A stretch of 64,000 nt of DNA from RBG-16-34-14 sp963798865. Its GTDB lineage: Bacteria > Bacteroidota > Ignavibacteria > Ignavibacteriales > Ignavibacteriaceae. This document shows positions 1 to 8,029 of the stretch, one piece after another. The translations under genes and the position numbers were made by a program. Numbering within the stretch: position 1 is the stretch's first letter; the number at the start of each line of letters is the position of its first letter. Location of the stretch: positions 868,001-932,000 of the forward strand of contig CAWCVZ010000004.1 of the NCBI GenBank assembly GCA_963798865.1, in the 5' to 3' direction. The notes beneath the pieces were generated by a model, which was given only the letters and a program-made list of their open reading frames with translations, had not been told where the DNA came from and ran no database searches.

Positions 1-241
1 ATGCAACACCTACAAAAATTTTGAAGGCTTTTGACTCACTGCTTAAATGCATGAATACAGTAAGAACAAGGTAAGATTTTATCGATGCAATTATTAAGGC
101 AGTCGCAATAGTAATCTGACCAAGATTAATACCGGCAACAGCCACTGTAATTGCTGTTAAAGTTAAAAGACCAAGCCACACTAAAAAATATTTATTGTAG
201 CTGTGACTTTTGTGTTCAACTTGTTCTTCTTGTTCGTGCAT
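1..241 (-). CDS. coxD: Cytochrome c oxidase subunit IV (CoxD-like), partial
   Basis: The first 80 codons of a small membrane protein; the 3' end lies outside the window. The start is the ATG at 241, 11 bases after the coxC stop. The N-terminus is short and rich in His and Glu (MHEQEEQVEHKSHSYNKYF), followed by a hydrophobic helix (LVWLGLLTLTAITVAVAGI) and a second one containing KSYLVLTVFMHL, the pattern of the prokaryotic cytochrome c oxidase subunit IV family. It is the last gene seen of the act-cox operon and would stabilise the oxidase in the inner membrane. Assignment rests on the helix pattern and position after subunit III. Confidence 0.8.
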   Translation of the reverse strand, partial: MHEQEEQVEHKSHSYNKYFLVWLGLLTLTAITVAVAGINLGQITIATALIIASIKSYLVLTVFMHLSSESKAFKIFVGVA

Positions 242-252
242 AAGAAATTACC

Positions 253-873
253 TCATGTGATAAGATAAAATAATGGGAACAGGAAAATCCAGATAATATC
301 AACAAGGTGCCAGTACAAACCGGCTGCTTCAAGTTTAACATAACTATCCGGATTAATTATATCTTTAATTGTGAAACGCATTATAAACATTATAAAAACC
401 ATACCTACTATAACGTGTAAACCATGTAAACCGGTCATAACATAGTAGAGTCCAAAAAATAAAATATGTCCCGGATTCTGACTTAATAATTCAGCTGAGC
501 CGGGATAATTTCCATGATGTATTTCAGCGCTCCATTCAAAATATTTATTAACAAGAAATAAGAAACCAAAGATTACAGTAACACCCTGAAGAATTAGAGA
601 AAGAATTTTTTTTCCGTTTTTCATGGCAATAATTGAAACTGCAATTGTCATACTGCTTGTAAGCAGAATCGCAGTATTTACAGTGCCAATCAAAACGTTC
701 ATTGATTTGGCAGCAACATGAAAATCATCCTGGTGCAGAAACCGGTAAACGGAATAAATAAAAAACATTCCGCCAAAAAGTATTAGCTCTGTAAAAAGGA
801 AGAGCCACATTCCCATCCGGGAGCCAACATCGTCCCTATGGGTATGAGATACAACCTGTTCTTGTGAACTCAA
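253..873 (-). CDS. coxC: Haem-copper oxidase subunit III
   Basis: A 206-residue integral membrane protein of the cytochrome c oxidase subunit III family. It has five hydrophobic helices, beginning with MWLFLFTELILFGGMFF and ending with a WHLVDIIWIFLFPLFYL helix, typical of the shorter five-helix form. The start codon is TTG: it overlaps the coxA stop in the four bases TTGA, and a strong ribosome-binding site (GAGGAGG) sits five bases upstream, which decides the start. The overlap implies translational coupling to subunit I. Subunit III has no redox centre; it stabilises subunit I and is linked to oxygen entry. Confidence 0.92.
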   Translation of the reverse strand: MSSQEQVVSHTHRDDVGSRMGMWLFLFTELILFGGMFFIYSVYRFLHQDDFHVAAKSMNVLIGTVNTAILLTSSMTIAVSIIAMKNGKKILSLILQGVTVIFGFLFLVNKYFEWSAEIHHGNYPGSAELLSQNPGHILFFGLYYVMTGLHGLHVIVGMVFIMFIMRFTIKDIINPDSYVKLEAAGLYWHLVDIIWIFLFPLFYLIT

Positions 874-2522
874 TTTACCTCCTCAGCTTCAATATCATTC
901 ATTTTATAATCGTAAGGACCATTAATCTCAGAAGGAATTTCCTCAAAATTTTCGAGCGGGGGCGGAGTAGGAACAGACCATTCCAGGGTTTCACCTCCCC
1001 ATATATTTTTCTCTGTAACTTTTTTTCCTTTGAAAACAGAAAGAAGCAAATTATAAAACATGAACAGAATTCCTGCTATCATTATCCATGATCCTACAGT
1101 TGATATAACATGATAAATATGATACTCAGGAAGATAATCGTAAGATCTTCTTGGCATTCCCAACCAGCCCATAATAAAGAATGGGAAGTATAAAAAATTA
1201 AATCCGATAAATAATATCCAGAATGCAACTTTGGCAGAAGTCATGTTATACATTTTCCCTATCATTTTTGGTAACCAATAATGCAGCGCAGCAAAAATTC
1301 CAAAACCTGCTGTGCCAAATACAACATAATGAATATGACCAACAATGAAGTAAGTATCGGTAATATGAATATCTACTGATAAAGCTCCCTGTATTATACC
1401 GGTTAATCCGCCGATTGAAAATAAGAAAACAAAAGCGAGCGCATATAACATTGGAGGATCAAGCTGGATCGAACCTTTATAAAGAGTAGCTGTCCAGTTA
1501 AATACTTTAATAGCGCTTGGAATTGCAACAAGGAAAGTAAGTAATGAAAAAACAAACTCAGCAGTTTCCGTCATTCCTGCAGCAAACATATGGTGAGCCC
1601 AGACGAGAGAACCTAATAAAGCAATAGCAAGACTTGAAAATGCAATGAACTTATAACCAAAGATTGTTCTTCTTGCAAAGGTTGGAATGATTTCCGAAAT
1701 AACTCCCATAGCTGGGACTGCCATAATATAAACCGCAGGGTGAGAATAAATCCAGAATAAATGCTGGAATAAAATAGGATCTCCCCCAAGAGCAGGATCA
1801 AATAATCCAACGCCTAATACTCTTTCAACAATAACAAGCAGAAGTGTTATACCAATAATAGGAGTAACTATAACCTGTATCCACCCTGTTGCATAAAGTG
1901 CCCAGGCAAATAAAGGCATCTTAAACCATCCCATCTTCGGAGCGCGTAACCGGTGAATGGTTGTAATAAAATTTAAGCCGGTCAAAATTGAAGAAAATCC
2001 TAATATGAAAACGGCAGTGAGTGTGATAATCATATTAGTATTTGTTCTAACGCTATAAGGTATATAGAATGTCCATCCTGTATCCGGTGCACCACCCGGT
2101 AAAACAATTGCCAATATTACAAGAATACCTCCGAGCATGTAGAGATACCATGAAAATAAATTAAGTCTTGGAAAAGCAACATCTTCTGCTCCTAACATAA
2201 TCGGTAAAAAGAAATTACCGAACACAGCCGGAATACCAGGTATAACAAATATGAAAAGCATAATAACACCATGCAGCGTAAAAAAGGCGTTATATGTTTG
2301 GGGATTTACTATATCTTTCCCCGGATTGAGCAGCTCTATTCTTATAAGACCCCCAAGTGTCATTCCTACAATAAACCAGCTAAGGAGAGCAACCATATAA
2401 AGAATACCAATTCTTTTATGATCGGTAGATAAAATCCACGCGAAAATACCTTTGTGCTTTCCTTTATAATCTAAGTAACTTTCATTACCATTCTGATGAA
2501 TAGCCGCAGCATCACCTGACAT
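870..2522 (-). CDS. coxA: Haem-copper oxidase subunit I (A2-type, caa3-like)
   Basis: A 550-residue, roughly 12-helix catalytic subunit that reduces O2 to water at a haem-CuB centre. Seen are a haem ligand in YNAFFTLHGVIM, the CuB His-Tyr site in WIYSHPAVYIMAVP, the two CuB histidines in LVWAHHMFAAGM, and the haem histidines in HIHYVVFGTAGFG. The usual A1-type HPEV glutamate is absent; Tyr-Ser before the His and Ala after Pro match the YSHPxV signature of A2-type oxidases such as that of Rhodothermus marinus. A ribosome-binding site (AAGAGG) precedes the ATG, and sco ends 5 bases upstream. The partner subunit II gene is not next to it. Confidence 0.95.
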   Translation of the reverse strand: MSGDAAAIHQNGNESYLDYKGKHKGIFAWILSTDHKRIGILYMVALLSWFIVGMTLGGLIRIELLNPGKDIVNPQTYNAFFTLHGVIMLFIFVIPGIPAVFGNFFLPIMLGAEDVAFPRLNLFSWYLYMLGGILVILAIVLPGGAPDTGWTFYIPYSVRTNTNMIITLTAVFILGFSSILTGLNFITTIHRLRAPKMGWFKMPLFAWALYATGWIQVIVTPIIGITLLLVIVERVLGVGLFDPALGGDPILFQHLFWIYSHPAVYIMAVPAMGVISEIIPTFARRTIFGYKFIAFSSLAIALLGSLVWAHHMFAAGMTETAEFVFSLLTFLVAIPSAIKVFNWTATLYKGSIQLDPPMLYALAFVFLFSIGGLTGIIQGALSVDIHITDTYFIVGHIHYVVFGTAGFGIFAALHYWLPKMIGKMYNMTSAKVAFWILFIGFNFLYFPFFIMGWLGMPRRSYDYLPEYHIYHVISTVGSWIMIAGILFMFYNLLLSVFKGKKVTEKNIWGGETLEWSVPTPPPLENFEEIPSEINGPYDYKMNDIEAEEVN

Positions 2523-2527
2523 AAAAT

Positions 2528-3346
2528 CTACCTCTTATTTCTAACTTTCTTTTTTCTGACTTTGAGATAAACAATAAAAAATCCAACAAGTAATAATGTT
2601 CCTGCACCAAAAACTTTCAGCAAATTAAAAACATAAACTTTACCTTTAGGATCATAACTAAAACAAAAAGCAAGCAGTTTTCCAACAGTCGGCATCACTT
2701 TACCCTGCGATGCATCAATAACAGCCATCTTGAAATCGAAAGGAAGAATTCCAAACTCACCTTTCTTATTATAACTTGGGTAAAGATATCTGCTTATTTT
2801 TCCATCGGGTGAAACAAATATTACACTTGTTGTGTGAATAAATTGAGTCCCGACTCTTTCAAAATGAAAACCTGCCGCTTCCGCTACAAGATGAATATTT
2901 ATACTGTCTCCAGTTAAGAATTCCCAGGCATCTGTAGGAAAAGGTTTATCAATCATACTAAGAAAATTTTGTTTTTTCTCGGCTGCAACTTTTGAATTTT
3001 CCCTTTCATCCATACTGATAGTAACTATCCGGTAATCTTTTCCAGGAACCAGGTCTGATCTATTTACAGTATTAACAATTTCAGACATTAAAGGACTGCA
3101 AATACCCGGACACTTGTAATAAACAAAAGCAAGAACTGTTGTTTTATCAATAACATCTTTAAGAGAAACCTGCTTACCATCAGCGTTACTAAAAATGGTA
3201 TTAAGCGGTAGTTCTTTTCCCAGATGTTCATCAATATTAATTTTTTCTTTTTCAGGCTGTGAAGCGTAAATCAAAGAAAAATTTATTAAAAGTAAAAAAA
3301 AGACCAATCCAATTTTGTTCTTCTTAATCGATTTCAAATTCATCAT
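2528..3346 (-). CDS. sco: Sco1/SenC-family copper chaperone
   Basis: A 272-residue protein with an N-terminal signal or anchor helix, a thioredoxin-fold domain and a C-terminal membrane helix (LLKVFGAGTLLLVGFFIVYL). The copper-binding CxxxC is visible as KCPGICSPLM, and the third ligand His in TQFIHTTSVIFV. Sco proteins deliver or reduce copper for the CuA site of oxidase subunit II, and to CuB in some systems. The gene lies between a c-type cytochrome and coxA, as in other act-cox clusters. Its presence is odd because no CuA subunit is encoded here. ATG at 3346 and at 3343 are both possible starts. Confidence 0.9.
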   Translation of the reverse strand: MMNLKSIKKNKIGLVFFLLLINFSLIYASQPEKEKINIDEHLGKELPLNTIFSNADGKQVSLKDVIDKTTVLAFVYYKCPGICSPLMSEIVNTVNRSDLVPGKDYRIVTISMDERENSKVAAEKKQNFLSMIDKPFPTDAWEFLTGDSINIHLVAEAAGFHFERVGTQFIHTTSVIFVSPDGKISRYLYPSYNKKGEFGILPFDFKMAVIDASQGKVMPTVGKLLAFCFSYDPKGKVYVFNLLKVFGAGTLLLVGFFIVYLKVRKKKVRNKR

Positions 3347-3370
3347 TTTATCTTTCTTAAAAACAAAATA

Positions 3371-4306
3371 TCATATATACTTATTCAAATAATTGTATAG
3401 TACGTCCCATTCATTATTTGTTAAATAAAAAACATTTCCATTAAACGTGTTTTGTCCGGTTTCACTAATAATCATATTAATAAATTTCTGCTGATCACTT
3501 TTCCAACCCGTAGAATTACTTAATACTGTTAGGGCTTTAAATTTATCTTTTGCAATCTTATTGAAGACTACAGAACCTTCACTATTCATGTCATTATTAA
3601 TTGAACTCAAAATCATGTTAATCTTCTGATATTTCGCACTATTTTCTTTTATAATAATTTCTTCTGCATATTTAACAGGAATCTGAGCCGGTAATTGTTT
3701 ACCCTGTGATAAATTATAAAACGCATCAAGATTTTTTAAATCTCCGTCAGTATCCTGCGGCGGATTATTAATAAAATCAGAACGGATATATTCAGCTAAA
3801 GCAAAAATATCCTCGGGATTCATATAAGAATATGATGCCATTGCGCTCCCGGGAATTCCTTCCTGAAGTGTTTTATATATATCTGAAATCTTTCTTCCGT
3901 TTTTCCATCCATCATTATTTGTATAATTTCTCGGTGGAGGATTTAATCCGGCAGAAGCAGGGCCATCTCCTTTCCCATCATCTCCGTGACATGAAGAACA
4001 ATTTGCAGAGAATAATGTTTTGCCTTTACTAATTAATTCCTCTGAAGGAGTCTTCAACTTCATTACATCAACCGGGGGAATTGTTCTTGCTTCCTGCAAT
4101 TTCAGATCCTGATCTGCTATTGATGTTGTGTCTGGCAAAGACGGCAGAACATGAGTTCTGGATATTACATTAAATTTATCTATGTATAAAAGACCAATAG
4201 CCAGTCCAATAATCAAGACATAAACATACACCAGAGAAAAAATTCCGGCTGGATTATTTTTAGCTTCTTCTATTTTTTCTTTTATACTTTTTTCAAAAAT
4301 ACTCAT
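3371..4306 (-). CDS. Membrane-anchored monohaem c-type cytochrome
   Basis: A 311-residue protein with one N-terminal membrane helix (about residues 22-42) and a cytochrome c domain whose haem site is CSSCH at residues 103-107, followed by a Met-containing loop (GSAMASYSYMN). The last ~130 residues have no haem motif and resemble nothing I recognise. It occupies the place where oxidase subunit II (coxB) is found in comparable act-cox clusters, but no CuA motif (CxxxC-x3-H with Met) is present, so it is not CoxB. It may carry electrons from ACIII to the oxidase. It is spaced 15 bases from actF and 24 bases from sco. Confidence 0.8.
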   Translation of the reverse strand: MSIFEKSIKEKIEEAKNNPAGIFSLVYVYVLIIGLAIGLLYIDKFNVISRTHVLPSLPDTTSIADQDLKLQEARTIPPVDVMKLKTPSEELISKGKTLFSANCSSCHGDDGKGDGPASAGLNPPPRNYTNNDGWKNGRKISDIYKTLQEGIPGSAMASYSYMNPEDIFALAEYIRSDFINNPPQDTDGDLKNLDAFYNLSQGKQLPAQIPVKYAEEIIIKENSAKYQKINMILSSINNDMNSEGSVVFNKIAKDKFKALTVLSNSTGWKSDQQKFINMIISETGQNTFNGNVFYLTNNEWDVLYNYLNKYI

Positions 4307-4321
4307 GTATTTCCTTGAAGA

Positions 4322-5512
4322 CTAAAGATGAAAATTCAATCCTCGTTCTAATTTAGGGTCTTTAACCGGAACCAGGTTAACTCTCTCAGCAACCTTTTTG
4401 AAAACAATCATTAATACTCCAACAAAAACAAGAGGAAAAACAAAATCTATCCAGCTAAATGAATAAGCATGATCGTTTCTTGACATGCTTGGCATAACCA
4501 GCCAATAAATATCGAGGAAATGAGCACACAAAATCCAGATTGAAATAAATTTTAATTTTTTTGGATTTGTCTTTGATTCAAATGATAATAAGAAAAAGAA
4601 TGGGACAATAAAATGTATTACAATTAATAGTATTGAAACAATTTTCCAGCCGCCATCCCATCTTTGCATAAACCAGAAAGTTTCTTCTGGTAAATTACCG
4701 TACCAAATAAGCATATACTGTGAAAAAGCGATGTAGCCCCAGAATGCTGTAAATGCGAACATTAAAGTCCCAAGACTGTAATAATGATCTTCCTTAACTG
4801 CCGGGTGAAGAAATCCTTTTTCATTAAGTTTGATTGAAGTAATTGTAAGCGCTGCAAGTGAAGACCAGGCGACTCCGGCAAAAAGATAAACTCCGAAAAT
4901 TGTTGAGAACCATTTTGATTCAAGACTCATAATCCAATCAACTGCAACAAGAGTGATGGTAATAGCAAAAACCGGTATAAAAATTACTGAAAGAACTATA
5001 TTCCTTTTTGTTAATAACTGGTTTCCTGTTGAATCCTGTTTCCTGGAATTTTTAATAATCATAGAATAGAAAAAAATCCAGATAAGGATAATTGCAAAAA
5101 CTCTAACCATAAAAAACGGAGTATTCAGATAAGCGGATTTTGCAGCAAGCATTTTATCTGAACCAAGATAATCTGAATGCGACCACAAAAATAAATTACT
5201 GGTATTAAACAAAAGTGGGATTGCAAAAATTATCAACAGCGGTAGTCCGGCGGCAAGAAATTCACTTACCCTTCTGAAAGGAGTGCTCCAATCTGCATTA
5301 GCAGCATATTCAAGCGCTACTAAAAATAAAGATCCGATAACAATACTTAAAAAGAAAATGAATGAAACCAGGTATGCAAAAGAAGCTCTGTATGAATCCA
5401 CCAGAAATGCCACAATGCCTAAAATAATCCCGGCAATAAGGAGTGTCCCGCCTATTTTAAGAATACTGTCAGGCAAGCTTTTTTTTATGTAACCAGATTC
5501 ATTTAGGGACAT
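4322..5512 (-). CDS. actF: Alternative complex III subunit ActF
   Basis: A 396-residue polytopic membrane protein with about ten hydrophobic segments, located directly after actD-actE as in known act clusters. ActF, like ActC, is an NrfD/PsrC-type quinol-binding membrane subunit of the quinol:cytochrome c oxidoreductase ACIII. Sequence features include VDWIMSLESKWFSTIFGVYLF and an RNDHAYSFSWIDFVFP segment near the C-terminus. The ATG at 5512 overlaps the end of the actE reading frame by 14 bases, which fits coupled translation. Confidence 0.88.
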   Translation of the reverse strand: MSLNESGYIKKSLPDSILKIGGTLLIAGIILGIVAFLVDSYRASFAYLVSFIFFLSIVIGSLFLVALEYAANADWSTPFRRVSEFLAAGLPLLIIFAIPLLFNTSNLFLWSHSDYLGSDKMLAAKSAYLNTPFFMVRVFAIILIWIFFYSMIIKNSRKQDSTGNQLLTKRNIVLSVIFIPVFAITITLVAVDWIMSLESKWFSTIFGVYLFAGVAWSSLAALTITSIKLNEKGFLHPAVKEDHYYSLGTLMFAFTAFWGYIAFSQYMLIWYGNLPEETFWFMQRWDGGWKIVSILLIVIHFIVPFFFLLSFESKTNPKKLKFISIWILCAHFLDIYWLVMPSMSRNDHAYSFSWIDFVFPLVFVGVLMIVFKKVAERVNLVPVKDPKLERGLNFHL

Positions 5513-6663
5513 TTGAAGAAAGCTCCTTATTAATTTCTTGTATATCTAATTGATTTGCATTCTGAGCTCTTTGTAAAACTCTTATGTAATCTACTATTGC
5601 CCATCTCTCTTCAGCAGTAACCTGGAGAGAATAAGATGGCATTACATTTTGTCCATTTGTTATAATATGATAAATCATTCCATCAGGATAATTAATTATT
5701 TTATCCGTAACCAATGTAGGACCTGTAGGAAATTGTTGATGCAGCCTGCTTTCACCCTGGGCAAAATTTCCATGACATGGGACTGCAGAATGTAAGGAAT
5801 TTTTTCTTTCCTAATTCAAGCACTTCTTTAGTTGGGATTGTAGGGTTAGACAATACTTCAGTTGGGTTAGTAACACCTTTATATGGATAAGGAATTTCTC
5901 CTCTTGCAACAGTACCTTCAACAGGCGGTCTCATGCCATGCATATCGGGAAAAATATCACTCTTTTCCTGCGCAGTTAATTTATCCTGAAATTCCATCCA
6001 GCCAAAAGGTTCGATATACATTAGTTTGTTCAACGTTACATAAGTTAGCCCGGCTGTTATTAAAGCAGTTACCATCAAAAAAGAAATAAATCCGGGCGCA
6101 AACATTTTATAGGTTTCTTTTTCCGGGAAATAAATTTCTCTGACTTTATACGCACCCAAATCATTAAGAAAAGCTGTAACTTTTTCTGCATTAAATTTTT
6201 CATCATCAGCTTCTATCACCAACCCATATTTATCTCCTGAAACGGCTTTCATATAATCTGTATCGTGGAGTGGATGATTATTAAAAGGCAGTTTAAAATA
6301 GATTGCAAGCAATCCTACAAAAGTTGAAATGGCGGCCAATAAAACCGTTGTTTCAAAAGTAATGGGAATAAAAGCAGGAGCCGATAAAAATGGTTTTCCA
6401 CCAACAACAAGATTATAGCTGAAGTTAAAAGTCCACCACATAAATAAGAAAATAAATGTAGCCCCGGATAAACCAAAAAATAGCGTTACATATCCGATTT
6501 TTGATTGTCCCATTCCCATTGCTTTATCCATTCCATGAACAGGATACGGAGTGTTAACATCAAAATTTTTGTAGCCGCCTTCGGTGGTTTTTTTTGCAGC
6601 ATTAATAATTTTATCAGGGGAATCAAAAAGAGCTGCTACGCCGTATAATTTATTTTCAGCCAT
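5499..6663 (-). CDS. actDE: Fused ActD-ActE of alternative complex III, frameshifted
   Basis: One reading frame holds an ActD-like part (DUF3341; N-terminal MAENKLYGVAALFD, two helices, then a cytosolic domain) and continues without a stop into an ActE-like cytochrome c (a membrane helix, then GMRPPVEGTVARGEIPYPY). The frame breaks inside the haem motif: a single extra base at 5778 turns the expected CSPCHGNFAQGE into CSPMSWKF and a stop. The remainder (to 5499, with MPSYSLQVTAEERWAIVDYI) is intact in another frame. The start is ATG 6663, not the ATG 15 bases upstream, because GGAGG lies eight bases before it; it overlaps the actC stop. The base may be a sequencing error, since the haem site would otherwise be lost. 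Confidence 0.85.
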
Positions 6664-8029
6664 TATGATTGCCTCCATGTCGAGGCTGTGCCCCTTCTAT
6701 AACTCCCTTGATTTCTGACATTGTAACAACAGGTAATGTTCTTGAGAAAAGTAAAATCAATGTAAAGAAAAGACCAAAGCTACCCAATAAAACAGAAACA
6801 TCTATTATTGTTGGAGTAAAATAACCCCAGCTTGATGGAAGAAAATCTCTATGCAGTGATGAAGCTATAATAATAAATCTTTCAAACCACATCCCAACAT
6901 TTACCAATACAACAACTATAAACATTACTGGTATTGATCTTCTGAATCTTTTAACCCAGAATAACTGAGGAAATATTGAATTGCATGAAACCATTATCCA
7001 GTACCCCCAGGCATAAGGACCAAATGCTCTATTTATTGCAACATATAATTCTGTAGGAACACCGCTATACCATGAAATAAAAAATTCCATTAGATATGCA
7101 TATCCAACCATAGAACCTGTAAGCAGAATTATTTTATTCATTCTTTCCAGATGATCTATTGTAATTATATTTTCCAGATCCAAAGCCTTTCTCATAAAGA
7201 CAAGGGCAGTAACAACCATAGCAAAACCTGAAAATATAGCACCGGCAACAAAGTATGGCGGGAAAATAGTTGAATGCCATCCCGGAACAACTGCAACAGC
7301 AAAATCAAAGCTTACAACTGTGTGAACTGAAAGAACTAGAGGAGTAGCAAGTCCAGCTAAAATCATATAAACTTTTTCGTAATGTCTCCAATGCCTGTTT
7401 GAATGTCTCCAGCCAAGACTAAATACTGAATAAATAGTTTTCTTAACTTTTAAAACTGTTCTGTCTCTTAGACTAGCAAAATCAGGAATTAATCCTACAT
7501 ACCAGAAAATTAATGAAACAGTAAAATATGTTGAAACTGCAAATACATCCCACACTAAAGGCGAAACAAAATTCGGCCAAAGGTGATGAGAATTTGGATA
7601 TGGAATTAAGTACCCTGCAAGCCATGGGCGCCCGGTGTGAATAATTGGGAAAATTCCCGCACACATAACAGCAAATATAGTCATTGCCTCAGAAAACCTG
7701 GATATAGCGGTTCTCCACTTCTGTCTTAACAAATATAAAATTGCAGATATAAGTGTACCGGCGTGAGCAATACCTACCCAAAATACAAAGTTTGTAATTC
7801 CCCAACCCCAGCCAACCGGCTGATTATTGCCCCATTCACCAATGCCAAAATAAAATGTAATTGAAACTCCCAGTGCACCAAGAAAAAGAAGACCGGTTGT
7901 AAAAGCAAGCGCCAGGAAATATTTCTTGCCCGGTTTAGTGCTCATGGGTTTTGCAATGGCATTATCAATATCTGCCATTGTTAGATTACCACGGACTAAA
8001 GGAAGTTCTTTACTATAATCTACGCTCAC
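6656..8029 (-). CDS. actC: Alternative complex III subunit ActC (NrfD-like)
   Basis: A 457-residue membrane protein of the NrfD/PsrC family with about ten helices. It is the main quinol-site subunit of ACIII and anchors the iron-sulfur subunit ActB. Visible family features are GWGWGITNFVFWVGIAHAGT, IHTGRPWLAGYLIPYPN and a late GMWFERFIIIASSLHRDFLPSSW segment. Translation starts at a GTG whose G is shared with the TAG stop of actB, so the two genes are coupled. The C-terminus is His/Asn/Gly-rich (GGNHNG) and its last codons overlap the start of actD. Confidence 0.92.
   Translation of the reverse strand: MSVDYSKELPLVRGNLTMADIDNAIAKPMSTKPGKKYFLALAFTTGLLFLGALGVSITFYFGIGEWGNNQPVGWGWGITNFVFWVGIAHAGTLISAILYLLRQKWRTAISRFSEAMTIFAVMCAGIFPIIHTGRPWLAGYLIPYPNSHHLWPNFVSPLVWDVFAVSTYFTVSLIFWYVGLIPDFASLRDRTVLKVKKTIYSVFSLGWRHSNRHWRHYEKVYMILAGLATPLVLSVHTVVSFDFAVAVVPGWHSTIFPPYFVAGAIFSGFAMVVTALVFMRKALDLENIITIDHLERMNKIILLTGSMVGYAYLMEFFISWYSGVPTELYVAINRAFGPYAWGYWIMVSCNSIFPQLFWVKRFRRSIPVMFIVVVLVNVGMWFERFIIIASSLHRDFLPSSWGYFTPTIIDVSVLLGSFGLFFTLILLFSRTLPVVTMSEIKGVIEGAQPRHGGNHNG

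Noticed and set aside
864..1091. 75-codon plus-strand frame over the end of coxA
   Set aside because: Antisense shadow of a conserved gene with no independent evidence.
3371..4306. Oxidase subunit II (CoxB) because of its place in the operon
   Set aside because: One membrane helix and a CxxCH haem site but no CuA ligands and no cupredoxin pattern.
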